Source: an uncultured Tropicimonas sp. (GTDB lineage Bacteria; Pseudomonadota; Alphaproteobacteria; Rhodobacterales; Rhodobacteraceae). From it: a DNA stretch of 64,000 bases. Shown here in pieces: positions 29,855-39,529 of this stretch. Within the stretch, counting starts at the first letter, position 1. Each line of letters begins with the position of its first letter. The notes under the pieces are model-generated. The model was not told the origin of the DNA, did not search any database, and saw nothing but the letters and a program-made list of their open reading frames with translations. A program made the translations under genes and the position numbers. The DNA is taken from positions 62,001-126,000 of the forward strand of contig CANLZY010000008.1 of NCBI GenBank assembly GCA_947495685.1, in the 5' to 3' direction.

Positions 29855-31180
29855 TTACTTGTTATACACGTATTCCGGCAGCCAGAGCGCGATGTTGGGA
29901 AAGACCATGACAAGGGTCAGGGCCAGGACCATCACCGCGACGAAGGGGATGATGCTGGCATAGATGTCCTTCAGCCCGATCTCGGGTGGGGCCATGGCGC
30001 GCATCAGGAACAGGTTATAGCCGAAAGGCGGGGTCATGTAGGCGATCTGGGTGGTGATGGTGTAGAGCACGCCGTACCAGATCAGGTCGAAGCCGAGCGC
30101 CTTGACCAGCGGCACATAGAGCGGCGCGACGATCACCAGCATCGCGGTATCGTCAAGGAACGTGCCCATCAGGAGGAAGCTCAGCTGCATGAGAATCAGG
30201 ATCATCCAGGGGCTCAGGCCCAGCCTTTCGGTGAAGACGCTCTCGATGGCCTTCACCGCGCCCAGGCCATCGAACACGGCGCCGAAGGCAAGTGCGGCAA
30301 GGATGATCCACATGAACATGCAGGAGATGCCCAGCGTCGAGCGCACCGAGTGATAGAACACCTCGCGGGTCATCCGACCCTTGGCAAATGCGGCCAGCAG
30401 GGCGGCCATGGCGCCGATGGCAGAGCTTTCGACCAGCGACGTCCAGCCGTTGACAAAGGGCACCATCATGGCGGCAAAGATGAAGATCGGCAGCATGCCT
30501 GCGCGCAACAGCGCCAGTTTCTCGGACATCGGGATGTCGCGCTCTTCCTTGGACAGGACAGGGCCCAAGGATGGTTGGAAGTGGCAGCGAACCGCAATGT
30601 AGATCACGAACATCGCGGCCATCATCAGGCCGGGAACAAGCCCTGCGAGCCAGAGTTGCCCCACGGGTTGCCGGGCGATCATGGCATAGAGCACCAGCAC
30701 GACCGAAGGAGGCACGAGGATGCCGAGCGACGAGCCCGCCTGGATCACGCCGGTGACCATCTTCTTGTCATAGCCGCGTTTGAGCAGTTCGGGCAGGGCG
30801 ATGGTGGCCCCGATGGCCATACCCGCCACCGACAGCCCGTTCATCGCCGAGATCAAGACCATCAACCCGATCGTGCCGATCGCCAGTCCGCCGCGCAACC
30901 CGCCCATCCAGACGTGGAACATCTTGTAGAGGTCATCGGCAATCCGGCTGTTGGACAGGATATACCCCATGAAGATGAACATCGGCAGGGTCAGCAGCGG
31001 GTACCACTTCATCAGCTTCATCGCCGCCGAGAAACCAAGGTCGTAGCCGCCCCGGTCTCCCCACAGGAAGAAGCCGGCGATCACGGCGACAAACCCGATG
31101 GCCCCGAACACCCGCTGGCCGGTCAGCAGCATCAGCATCATCGACGAGAACATCAGGATGGCGATTGTTTCGTAGGCCAT
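29855..31180 (-). CDS. TRAP transporter large permease DctM-like (second system)
   Basis: MAYETIAILMFSSMMLMLLTGQRVFGAIGF, SGILVPPS-type SSLGILVPPSVVLVLYAM, IAYMTPPFGYNLFLM. Confidence 0.94.
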   Translation of the reverse strand: MAYETIAILMFSSMMLMLLTGQRVFGAIGFVAVIAGFFLWGDRGGYDLGFSAAMKLMKWYPLLTLPMFIFMGYILSNSRIADDLYKMFHVWMGGLRGGLAIGTIGLMVLISAMNGLSVAGMAIGATIALPELLKRGYDKKMVTGVIQAGSSLGILVPPSVVLVLYAMIARQPVGQLWLAGLVPGLMMAAMFVIYIAVRCHFQPSLGPVLSKEERDIPMSEKLALLRAGMLPIFIFAAMMVPFVNGWTSLVESSAIGAMAALLAAFAKGRMTREVFYHSVRSTLGISCMFMWIILAALAFGAVFDGLGAVKAIESVFTERLGLSPWMILILMQLSFLLMGTFLDDTAMLVIVAPLYVPLVKALGFDLIWYGVLYTITTQIAYMTPPFGYNLFLMRAMAPPEIGLKDIYASIIPFVAVMVLALTLVMVFPNIALWLPEYVYNK

Positions 31181-31704
31181 CAGTTCAGTTCCTCGCGCGG
31201 GTAATGGTCGCCCTTGAGGCGCAGGATGTCCTTGAACAGTTCGGAAATCGCCTGAAGCAGCATCAGGAAGATGCCGGTGATCATGATCATCTTGATCGGC
31301 CACAGATACGGGCGCCACGCCGTCGGGCTGCGCTCGCCACCATAGCGTAAGGAATAGAGCGTGCTGTCGATGCCGCCCCACAGCAGGAACCCGAGGTAGG
31401 TGATCAGGAACAGCACGGTCATCGCATCGATCTGGCTTTTGCGTCGGTTCGACCATTCGCCATACAGCAGGTCCATCCGTACGTTCGACCCCATCTGGAT
31501 CGAGTAGGGACCGCCCAGCATGTAATAGGCCACCATCGCGAACTGGGCCATTTCCAACGTCCACATCGACGGGAGGAAGAAGGTCTTGGAGATCGAGGAC
31601 CACAGCAGGATGCCCATCATCACGAAGATCCCGTACATGACGACGTGCCCGATGATCCGGTTCAACCGATCGACATGGCGAATATAGGCGCGTGCAAAAT
31701 TCAT
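31180..31704 (-). CDS. TRAP transporter small permease DctQ-like (second system)
   Basis: four TM segments, 1-nt overlap with dctM-like. Confidence 0.9.
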   Translation of the reverse strand: MNFARAYIRHVDRLNRIIGHVVMYGIFVMMGILLWSSISKTFFLPSMWTLEMAQFAMVAYYMLGGPYSIQMGSNVRMDLLYGEWSNRRKSQIDAMTVLFLITYLGFLLWGGIDSTLYSLRYGGERSPTAWRPYLWPIKMIMITGIFLMLLQAISELFKDILRLKGDHYPREELN

Positions 31705-32501
31705 GCGGTGTCTCGTGTTCCGGCAAAGTGCGGTTCTGAAAGGGTCGCCGTGGCGTCGCGCAGCAGGCCGCTCAACTGGTAGGCGACGCGACGCACGCCG
31801 GTTGGTGTATCGATCAGGTCGTTGCGGACCTCGATCATCACGTTCGCAAACCCGTGCTCGATGGCGAGTTGCAGGGTATGTGTCACTCCGTCGGCGGCGG
31901 CATAGGGCGCATTTCGTGCCGTGACCATGTCTGTGTGCTGCGGGGCGGCGGCCAGCATGGTGTCGGCCAACCGGTCATCCGTGTCGTGCAGGATGCCCAG
32001 TTCGACGTCGCGGGGTTGGCCATGAAACACAGGGGTGAAGCTGTGCAGCGTCACGATCGTGCGCGGGCCGGGCCGGTCGGTCAAGACGCCGTTCAGGGCG
32101 GCGCGAAACGGATCATAGACGGCTTGGGCCCGGGCCTGACGTGCATCAGGCGACAGCTCGGCGTTGCCCGATATGGCGAAACGTTCGCTTTGGGTCGGGA
32201 TGGCGTCCGGGGCGGTCGGCGGGCGGTTGCAGTCATAGACCAGCCGGGACACCTGCGAGACCACCAGTGGCGCATCCAGCGTGGCCATGACCTCGATCGC
32301 CATCTCCATCGCACCGATGTCCCAGGCTGCGTGGGACTGCGCGGCTTCGGGCGTCAGGCCCAGGGTGTCAAGCGAAGCGGGGATAAAGCGGCTGGCATGT
32401 TCGCAGACAAGCACGATGCCGCTCGCTCCGCGCGGGTTCAGAACGCGGGCGGCGGGGCCTTCGTGCGGCGCCAGGATGGGTGACTCGTGTGCCTTTGACA
32501 T
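31701..32501 (-). CDS. N-formylglutamate amidohydrolase family protein
   Basis: IVLVCEHASRFIPASLDTLGL, AWDIGAMEMAIEV, TLHSFTPVFHGQPRDVELGILHD, EVRNDLI. Confidence 0.9.
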   Translation of the reverse strand: MSKAHESPILAPHEGPAARVLNPRGASGIVLVCEHASRFIPASLDTLGLTPEAAQSHAAWDIGAMEMAIEVMATLDAPLVVSQVSRLVYDCNRPPTAPDAIPTQSERFAISGNAELSPDARQARAQAVYDPFRAALNGVLTDRPGPRTIVTLHSFTPVFHGQPRDVELGILHDTDDRLADTMLAAAPQHTDMVTARNAPYAAADGVTHTLQLAIEHGFANVMIEVRNDLIDTPTGVRRVAYQLSGLLRDATATLSEPHFAGTRDTA

Positions 32502-32547
32502 GCGCCACATTGGTCGGTGCAAAATTCGACCTGTCAATAAAATTTCT

Positions 32548-32582
32548 GTAGACATGGCTACAACGCAAAAATACTTTGTAGC
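32548..32582. promoter_or_regulatory. candidate RpiR operator cluster (TGTAG-N6-CTACA and third TGTAG)
   Basis: half-sites at 32548-32552, 32559-32563, 32578-32582 in the divergent intergenic region. Confidence 0.45.
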
Positions 32583-32605
32583 ATCTGTTAGAAAAATGAG
32601 CAGCC

Positions 32606-33481
32606 ATGGCCGCGCCGTCCAGCAAGATTGTCAAACAGTTGCTTCAGGAGCATGTCGACGACCTGACTCGCGCCGAACGGCAGCTGGCGCATGTGCTGTT
32701 GCAGGATTATCCGATGGCCGGGCTGCAATCGATCACCCGGCTGGCCGAGGCCGGCGGGACCTCGACCCCGACGGTGATCCGGATGGCGCGCAAGCTGGGG
32801 TTCGACGGCTTTCCGGACCTGCAGGAGTCCCTGCGCGAGGAGGTCGCCGCGCGGATCAAGAAACCGGTCAGCAAGCACGAGGAATGGCTGGCCGAGGCCT
32901 CGGCCGAACATGGGCTGAACCGGTTCGCCGAGGCGGTCTCGGCCAATATCCACCACACGCTGGAGCGGCTGGACACGGCGCAATTCGACGAGGTCGCGCG
33001 CCTGTTGGCCCAGACACAGCGGCATGTCTATGTCGCGGGCGGGCGGATCACGCGGTCGACCGCCGACTACCTGTTCAACCACCTGCAGATCATCCGTCCC
33101 AACGTGACGCAGTTGAGTTCCTCGGCGAACGTCTGGCCGCAATACCTTCTGGACATGGACGAAAACGCGATCCTGGTCCTGTTCGACATTCGCCGTTACG
33201 AGGCCAACATGCTGCGTCTGGCCAACCTTGCGCGAGAGCGGGGCGCACGGATCGTGCTGTTCACCGACCAGTGGGGCTCGCCGGTCGGCAAGGCCGCGCA
33301 CCATGTCTTTCACGCGCTGGTCGAGGTGCCCTCCGCCTGGGATTCAAGCATCGCGATGATGTTGATCATCGAGGCCCTGATTGCCGAAGTGCAGAGCACC
33401 CGTTGGGACGAAAGCAAGGAGCGGATCGAGGAATTGGAGGCGATGTTCACCACCTCGCGCCTGTTCCGAACGCCCAGCTGA
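32606..33481 (+). CDS. RpiR/MurR family transcriptional regulator (HTH_6 + SIS)
   Basis: ITRLAEAGGTSTPTVIRMARKLGFDGFPDLQESL; SIS-like YVAGGRITRSTADYLFNHLQ. Confidence 0.93.
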   Translation: MAAPSSKIVKQLLQEHVDDLTRAERQLAHVLLQDYPMAGLQSITRLAEAGGTSTPTVIRMARKLGFDGFPDLQESLREEVAARIKKPVSKHEEWLAEASAEHGLNRFAEAVSANIHHTLERLDTAQFDEVARLLAQTQRHVYVAGGRITRSTADYLFNHLQIIRPNVTQLSSSANVWPQYLLDMDENAILVLFDIRRYEANMLRLANLARERGARIVLFTDQWGSPVGKAAHHVFHALVEVPSAWDSSIAMMLIIEALIAEVQSTRWDESKERIEELEAMFTTSRLFRTPS

Positions 33482-33511
33482 GGCCCCGCACCGATGGTGC
33501 GGCACGGGGCC
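33482..33511 (+). terminator. terminator-like hairpin downstream of rpiR-like gene
   Basis: ggccccgcacc-gat-ggtgcggcacggggcc. Confidence 0.5.
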
Positions 33512-33560
33512 GATTGCCCTGGAAATGTCATCGCGCTCGCCGTATCGGGCTGTATTCGGC

Positions 33561-34055
33561 TCAGTCGAGCGCCTTGACAGCCTCCAAAACCGCCTCGACA
33601 TGTCCGGGCACCTTGACCTTGCGCCAGACCTGCTTGATCTGGCCGGATGCATCGATCAGAAACGTCGTGCGCTCGATGCCAAGGTAGGTTTTTCCGTACA
33701 TCTTCTTGGAAACAAAGACGCCATAGCGCTCGCAGACATCACTTTCGGCATCCGACAGCAGTGCCACACCCAGCGAATGCTTGTTCCGGAACTTGTCATG
33801 TTTGGCAACCGTGTCCTTGGACACCCCGAGCACCGCGGCACCCGCAGCCGAGAATTCGGGCAGCAGCTCGGTAAACCCGACGGCCTGCCTGGTGCAGCCC
33901 GATGTGTCGTCGCGGGGATAGAAATACAGGACCACCGGCTGGCCGCGCAGGTCAGACAGGGTCGCGGTCTCGCCGCCATCTCGGGGCAGGGTGAAATCGG
34001 GGGCGGTGTCGCCAACGTCAGGGCGGTTGGCGGTTTCCGGCTTGGTGTCGATCAT
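33561..34055 (-). CDS. bcp: thioredoxin-dependent peroxiredoxin Bcp
   Basis: VGDTAPDFTLPRDGGET, VLYFYPRDDTSGCTRQAVGFTELLPEF, GVSKDTVAKHDKF. Confidence 0.94.
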   Translation of the reverse strand: MIDTKPETANRPDVGDTAPDFTLPRDGGETATLSDLRGQPVVLYFYPRDDTSGCTRQAVGFTELLPEFSAAGAAVLGVSKDTVAKHDKFRNKHSLGVALLSDAESDVCERYGVFVSKKMYGKTYLGIERTTFLIDASGQIKQVWRKVKVPGHVEAVLEAVKALD

Positions 34056-34128
34056 GTAACTGTCATCCTCCAGACGATTGACCATACTTCCTTTCTAGTG
34101 CGGGACGCGCGAAGATAAAGGGACGGGG

Positions 34129-37100
34129 TTGGGGCCCCGGAACGGGAGAGACGTGACCAACAAGTCGCAGACGCAAACCGAGGCCGACACCGGCGCCGAC
34201 ATTGGCCCTGCAACCGAGGGCGTTGCCATGCCGGGTGCCGCGTCCGATGCTGACGCAGATCCCGTGTCGGACGACCGGCGCGATTCCGGGTCTGAGATGC
34301 TTCCTGACACCGGCTCGGATACCAAAGCGCCGCCGCCACAGACCGCAGCGCGGCGTCGACCCCGGCGTCGTCGTCGGCCATTTGTGTGGCTGGTCTGCCT
34401 TGCGCTCGACATTGTGGTCGTGCTCGGCGTGGTGATCTTCCTTGCCAGCGTGATGCTGATCGGGCGCGATCTGCCGGCCCCGGACTGGGTGGCGGAAAAG
34501 GCCGGCGAAGTGTTGTCGCGCGGCCTGGGGGGCGGGCGCGCCGAAGTCGGCGCGGTGACCCTGACGGTCGATGAGCGCAAACTGCCACAGGTGGTGTTTC
34601 GCGACGTTCATGTGACCACCCCCGCCGGCTCGGACCTCGTGGCGATCCCGGAACTCGGGGTCACGCTCGACAAGTCGGCCCTGTGGCAGGGCAAGGTTCA
34701 GCCACGGTCGCTGGACGTCGGCGGAGCCGCGATCAGCCTGCGCCGCACCCCGGATGGTGCCTTCAACCTCGGCTTTGGCAACGGTGTCGGTCCGGCAGCG
34801 CTCGGCTCGCTTGGCGATGCCATCGCGGCGTTGCGGATGGCCTTCGAACTGCCCGCCCTGGCGCCGGTCGACCGGATCGAGGTGCAGGCGCTCGAGGTGA
34901 CCTTCGAGGACATGCGCGCCGACCGCACATGGCGGATCGAGGACGGCAGGCTGCTGCTGGACAATACTTCCGGCGACCTGTCGATCTCGGTTACGCTGAC
35001 GCTGCCGCCCGACGCGGACGGCCCCCCGCAGGAGCCGGCCACCGTTGCGCTGCGGCTGAACCTCGACAAGGCCGACGGCAGCGCCGAGATCTCGGCGTTG
35101 GTCGCGGGCGTTGCGGCCGCGGACATCGCCCAGCAGGCCCCGGCCGTCAGCTGGCTGGAGCCGCTGGATGCAGATGTGTCGGGCGCAATCATCCTCAGCG
35201 TCCTGCCGGACGGGGCAATGGGGGCGCTGAATGGCACGCTGGAGATCGGCAAGGGTGTCTTTCAGCCAGAAACCAGCGCCCGCCCGGTCCATTTCGACAG
35301 CGCCCGCACCTATTTCGGCTATCGCCCCGAGACCCGCCGCCTGACCTTCGACGAGCTTGCCGTACAGGCCCCTGACGGCGCGTTGCGGGCAACCGGCCAT
35401 GCCTATTTGGAGGGGCTGGAGACGGGGTGGCCGACCGGGCTGATCGGCCAGTTGCAGTTTTCGGGGTTCACGCTGGACCCGCCCGGGTTGCTTCCGGAAC
35501 CGGCGGTGTTCGATGGCGGGGCGCTGGACGTCAAGATCACGCTGAATCCGTTTGTCGCCCGCATTGGCCAGCTGGTGCTGACCACGACCGACCCGGAGGG
35601 ACGCGACACGCTGGGAACGACCCGGTTGCAGGCCAAGGGCCAGGTGACCGCAGACACCGAGGGTTGGCACGTCGGGCTCGACATGGCCTTCGACCAGATC
35701 GAAAGCGGGCCCTTGCTGGCGCTGTGGCCGCTGCAACTGGCCCCGGGCACCCGCCGGTGGATCGATTCCCACCTGATATCGGGGCGAATCTTTGACACGC
35801 GCGCGGGCTTGCGGCTGAACCAGGGACAGCGGCCGGACCTGTCGCTGACCTTCGAATTCCGCGATGCCGAACTGCGGCCGATGCAGACCCTGCCGCCGAT
35901 CACCAGGGCCAACGGCTTTGCCTCGGTTGGCCGCAACGTGTTCTCGCTGTCGCTGGATTCGGGATGGACGCATCCGCCCGAAGGCGGAAGCGTCGACATG
36001 GCGGGGTCGGTCTTCCGGGTGGGGAATACGCGGGAGAAACCCGCCACCGCCGAGTTGTTGCTGCGAACCTCTTCGTCGGTGACGGCGGCCCTGTCGTTGC
36101 TGGACCAGGAGCCGTTCCGGTTTCTCAGCAAGGCCAGCCAACCGGTGACGATGGCCGAGGGCCGCGCGGCGCTGTCCGGTCGTATCGCCTTTCCGATGAA
36201 GCGCGGGCTGACGGGCAAGGATGTGGCCTTTGACATTTCCGGGGTCATGACCGACGTGACGTCGACCCGGGCCGTGCCGGGCCGGCGACTGGAGGCCGAG
36301 CGGCTGGAGTTGCATGCCGACAATGCGGCGCTGAAGATCTCCGGCCCGGCGCGGTTGGAGAGCATCCCCCTGGAGGGCGAGTTCGTGCTGCCCTTCGGAG
36401 AGGGAGCAGATGCGCCCACGGCCAAGGGGACCATCCAGATCGGCGCGGCGTTCATCAAGCAGTTCGACATCGGCCTGCCCTCCGAAATGGTCAGGGGGGC
36501 GGGAACGGGGCAGTTCTTGATCGCTCTGCCGCGCGGGGCGGCGCCGCGTTTCAGCCTGACCTCGGCCCTTCAGGGGGTCGGGTTGGCACTGCCCTCGTTG
36601 GGGTGGTCGAAATCGAACCGCAGCAAGGGCAGCCTGAACGTGGCCGGGCGGCTGGGCAGCCCCCCCTCGGTGGAGACACTCTCGATCAGCGCCCCCGGGC
36701 TCTCGGCCGAGGGCGCGGTGTCGTTGACGGCGGGCGGATCGCTGGATCTGGCGCGGTTCAACCGGGTCTCCATCGGTGGATGGATCGATGCCCCGGTTGT
36801 GCTGCGCGGACGTGGCCCGGGCCGGACCCCGGCGGTTGCGGTGCAGGGCGGTCGGATCGACATCCGCAAGACCAGCATGGGCGGCGCCAAAGCGAGCGGC
36901 AGCGGCGGCGGGAACGGCCCCCCGATCAGCCTGGCCCTGGACCGGCTGGTGGTGTCCGAGGGACTGTCGCTGACCGGGTTCCGAGGCGAGCTGACCCAGA
37001 CGTCCGGCATGTCGGGCAAATTCAGCGGCCTTGTAAATGGCCAGGCGTCAGTCACCGGCACGCTGGTTCCCGGGCAAAAGGGCGGCACCGCGGTTCGGCT

Positions 37101-37665
37101 CAAGTCGGACAACGCCGGCGCGGTCTTCAAGGCCGCGGGCCTGTTCAGCCAGGCCGCGGGCGGGGCGATGACGCTGATCCTGCAACCGCGCCGCGAACGG
37201 GGCGAATACGACGGGCAGTTGAAGGTCGACAACGTGCGCGTCAACAGCGCCTCGGGGCTGACGGCCCTGATCAACGCGATCAGCGTGGTCGGGCTGATCG
37301 ACGAGTTGAACGGCGCCGGCCTGCTGTTCACCGATGTCGAGGCGGTCTTCCGCTTGACCCCCAGCTATGTGCAGGTCACACGCTCCTCCGGTGTCGGGCC
37401 GTCGCTCGGCATCTCGATGGAAGGGGTCTATGACATGGTGCGCGACCGGATGGACATGCAGGGCGTTTTTTCGCCGGTCTACATGGTCAATTCGATCGGC
37501 TCGATCTTTACCCGCAAGGGCGAGGGGCTGTTCGGATTCAACTACCGGATGCGCGGGTCGTCCTCGAACCCCAGCGTCGAGGTGAACCCGCTGTCGGTGC
37601 TGACGCCCGGCATGTTCCGCGAGATTTTCAAGGCGCCGCCCCCCAGGGTGCGCAGCGGAGGATGA
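34129..37665 (+). CDS. AsmA/YhdP-like (DUF3971) large envelope protein
   Basis: 1178 aa, single N-terminal [29 protein letters not shown], AsmA-like C-terminus [27 protein letters not shown]. Confidence 0.85.
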   Translation: MGPRNGRDVTNKSQTQTEADTGADIGPATEGVAMPGAASDADADPVSDDRRDSGSEMLPDTGSDTKAPPPQTAARRRPRRRRRPFVWLVCLALDIVVVLGVVIFLASVMLIGRDLPAPDWVAEKAGEVLSRGLGGGRAEVGAVTLTVDERKLPQVVFRDVHVTTPAGSDLVAIPELGVTLDKSALWQGKVQPRSLDVGGAAISLRRTPDGAFNLGFGNGVGPAALGSLGDAIAALRMAFELPALAPVDRIEVQALEVTFEDMRADRTWRIEDGRLLLDNTSGDLSISVTLTLPPDADGPPQEPATVALRLNLDKADGSAEISALVAGVAAADIAQQAPAVSWLEPLDADVSGAIILSVLPDGAMGALNGTLEIGKGVFQPETSARPVHFDSARTYFGYRPETRRLTFDELAVQAPDGALRATGHAYLEGLETGWPTGLIGQLQFSGFTLDPPGLLPEPAVFDGGALDVKITLNPFVARIGQLVLTTTDPEGRDTLGTTRLQAKGQVTADTEGWHVGLDMAFDQIESGPLLALWPLQLAPGTRRWIDSHLISGRIFDTRAGLRLNQGQRPDLSLTFEFRDAELRPMQTLPPITRANGFASVGRNVFSLSLDSGWTHPPEGGSVDMAGSVFRVGNTREKPATAELLLRTSSSVTAALSLLDQEPFRFLSKASQPVTMAEGRAALSGRIAFPMKRGLTGKDVAFDISGVMTDVTSTRAVPGRRLEAERLELHADNAALKISGPARLESIPLEGEFVLPFGEGADAPTAKGTIQIGAAFIKQFDIGLPSEMVRGAGTGQFLIALPRGAAPRFSLTSALQGVGLALPSLGWSKSNRSKGSLNVAGRLGSPPSVETLSISAPGLSAEGAVSLTAGGSLDLARFNRVSIGGWIDAPVVLRGRGPGRTPAVAVQGGRIDIRKTSMGGAKASGSGGGNGPPISLALDRLVVSEGLSLTGFRGELTQTSGMSGKFSGLVNGQASVTGTLVPGQKGGTAVRLKSDNAGAVFKAAGLFSQAAGGAMTLILQPRRERGEYDGQLKVDNVRVNSASGLTALINAISVVGLIDELNGAGLLFTDVEAVFRLTPSYVQVTRSSGVGPSLGISMEGVYDMVRDRMDMQGVFSPVYMVNSIGSIFTRKGEGLFGFNYRMRGSSSNPSVEVNPLSVLTPGMFREIFKAPPPRVRSGG

Positions 37666-38720
37666 GCATGCTGCTGTCCGATTTCGATTTCGACCTGCCC
37701 GAGGCGTTGATCGCAACCCGGCCGGCGACCCCGCGCACCTCGGCCCGGCTGCTGGTCGCGCAGGGCGACGCAACCGAAGACGCGCGCGTCAGCGACCTGC
37801 CGGGATACCTGCGGCCCGGCGACCGGCTGGTGCTGAACAACACCAAGGTGATCCCGGCGCGGCTGTCGGGGGTGCGCCGCAGGGATGGTGCCGAAGGCCT
37901 GACCGAGTCGCGCATCGAGATAACCCTGCTGGAACCGCGCACCGATGGTGGCTGGCAGGCGCTGGCCAAGCCCGCCAGGAAGGTCCGCGACGGTGAGGAC
38001 ATCCATTTTGCTCCCGGCTTTTCCGCGCGGGTCGTCGGGCGGGCCGATGGGCAGTTGACGCTGGCCTTTTCCCTGTCGGGCGACGACTTCGATGCGGCAC
38101 TGGCAGCCGCTGGCGCGATGCCGCTGCCGCCCTATATCGCGGCCCGTCGCGCAGCCGACGAACAGGACAAGACCGACTACCAGACCGTCTTTGCCCGCCA
38201 TTCCGGCGCCGTCGCGGCCCCGACCGCCAGCCTGCATTTTGACGCCGCCCTGTTGCAGCGGATCGCCGACATGGGGGTGGACTTCACCGAGGTGACATTG
38301 CACGTGGGCGCGGGAACCTTCCTGCCGGTCAAGGTGGACGATGTCACCCAGCACCGGATGCATTCCGAATGGGGCGAGGTGTCCGAAACGGCCGCGGCCC
38401 AGATCAACGCCACCCGCGTGGCTGGTGGACGGGTCATTCCGGTCGGCACGACAGCCTGCCGCCTGATCGAAAGCGCCGCCAGCGACGGCAGCGTGCAGCC
38501 GTGGCGTGGTGAGACGGACATCTTTATCCGCCCAGGCTATCGGTTCCAGGTGGCGGACGGGTTGATGACCAATTTCCACCTGCCGAAATCCACGCTGATG
38601 ATGCTGGTGTCGGCGCTGATGGGGCGCGAGCGCATGATGCAGATCTATGCGCACGCCATCGCCCACCGCTACCGGTTTTTCTCCTACGGGGATGCCTCGC
38701 TGCTGTTGCCCGCCGACTGA
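37662..38720 (+). CDS. queA: S-adenosylmethionine:tRNA ribosyltransferase-isomerase
   Basis: [49 protein letters not shown]-type [33 protein letters not shown]. Confidence 0.97.
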   Translation: MSMLLSDFDFDLPEALIATRPATPRTSARLLVAQGDATEDARVSDLPGYLRPGDRLVLNNTKVIPARLSGVRRRDGAEGLTESRIEITLLEPRTDGGWQALAKPARKVRDGEDIHFAPGFSARVVGRADGQLTLAFSLSGDDFDAALAAAGAMPLPPYIAARRAADEQDKTDYQTVFARHSGAVAAPTASLHFDAALLQRIADMGVDFTEVTLHVGAGTFLPVKVDDVTQHRMHSEWGEVSETAAAQINATRVAGGRVIPVGTTACRLIESAASDGSVQPWRGETDIFIRPGYRFQVADGLMTNFHLPKSTLMMLVSALMGRERMMQIYAHAIAHRYRFFSYGDASLLLPAD

Positions 38721-38751
38721 CGCCGGATGGCTGCGTTGGGCCGGCAGGCTG

Positions 38752-39288
38752 TCAGACCCACCCCGCCGGCAGCGCCCCGGTGGCGGGCAGATCCAACCGG
38801 AATCGCGGCCCCGGACCCGAGGCCATGTCGAAGCCAAGGGCGCGATAGATCTCCTGTGCCTGAGTGTTGTCCGGGTGTGTGCCTACCGTCAGCCGCCCGC
38901 AGCCCTGGCGGCGGGCCTCCTCGACGGAGGCAGCGATCAGCCGCCGCGCGATACCGCGGCCCCGGTGCGTCGGCGCGACGTACAGGTGATTGAGATCCAT
39001 CAACCGCAACCCGAAATGCAGGTTGAGCGCAGGGCAGAGCAGTGCGTATCCCACCACGTCGTTCCCGGCCTCGGCCATCAGCGCGCGGGCGCAGGCCGTC
39101 GGGCCGAACACGTCGCGGTCCAGCGCGCCGGGCGACAGGGTTGCGGCGTCGCCGTGATGGGCCGCCAGCGCCGTCACCATCTCCAGCAGTCGGGCGGAAT
39201 CGCTGCGCTGTGCTGGTCGGATCTGCAATGTCGTTTCGGGGTCTCGGGTGTCGATTTGGGTCATGTCATGGGTCCTCTGTGCCACCAC
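38752..39288 (-). CDS. GNAT family N-acetyltransferase
   Basis: LNHLYVAPTHRGRGIARRLIAASVEEARRQGC. Confidence 0.92.
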   Translation of the reverse strand: MVAQRTHDMTQIDTRDPETTLQIRPAQRSDSARLLEMVTALAAHHGDAATLSPGALDRDVFGPTACARALMAEAGNDVVGYALLCPALNLHFGLRLMDLNHLYVAPTHRGRGIARRLIAASVEEARRQGCGRLTVGTHPDNTQAQEIYRALGFDMASGPGPRFRLDLPATGALPAGWV

Positions 39289-39417
39289 GAGACGCCACGA
39301 AAATGAAAAAGGCCGCTCGCGGCGGCCATGTTGGTGGATAGAATCCGTCCGGCCGCTCCTATGGGGAACGAAGCCAATAAAATCGGATGGAGGCGATACG
39401 GTTCATGCGGGGTTGAT

Positions 39418-39434
39418 GCGCCGATCATCGGCGC
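39418..39434. promoter_or_regulatory. perfect 8-bp palindrome with 1-nt centre upstream of TAXI gene
   Basis: gcgccgat-c-atcggcgc in the divergent 39289-39529 intergenic region. Confidence 0.4.
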
Positions 39435-39529
39435 GGGTCAAGATCCGATTTGGTGGCTTGGATTGATCCGTTGCCCTGTGGCAGGGTTTCGGGGATTGTG
39501 AATCCGTACAAACGGGCAGGGGGCGCCAG

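Noticed and set aside
29729-31204. 491-aa plus-strand ORF
   Set aside because: Antisense to dctM2; extreme His/Asp/Arg composition.
34063-36315. 750-aa minus-strand ORF
   Set aside because: Antisense to the AsmA/YhdP-like gene; composition typical of GC-rich shadow frames.
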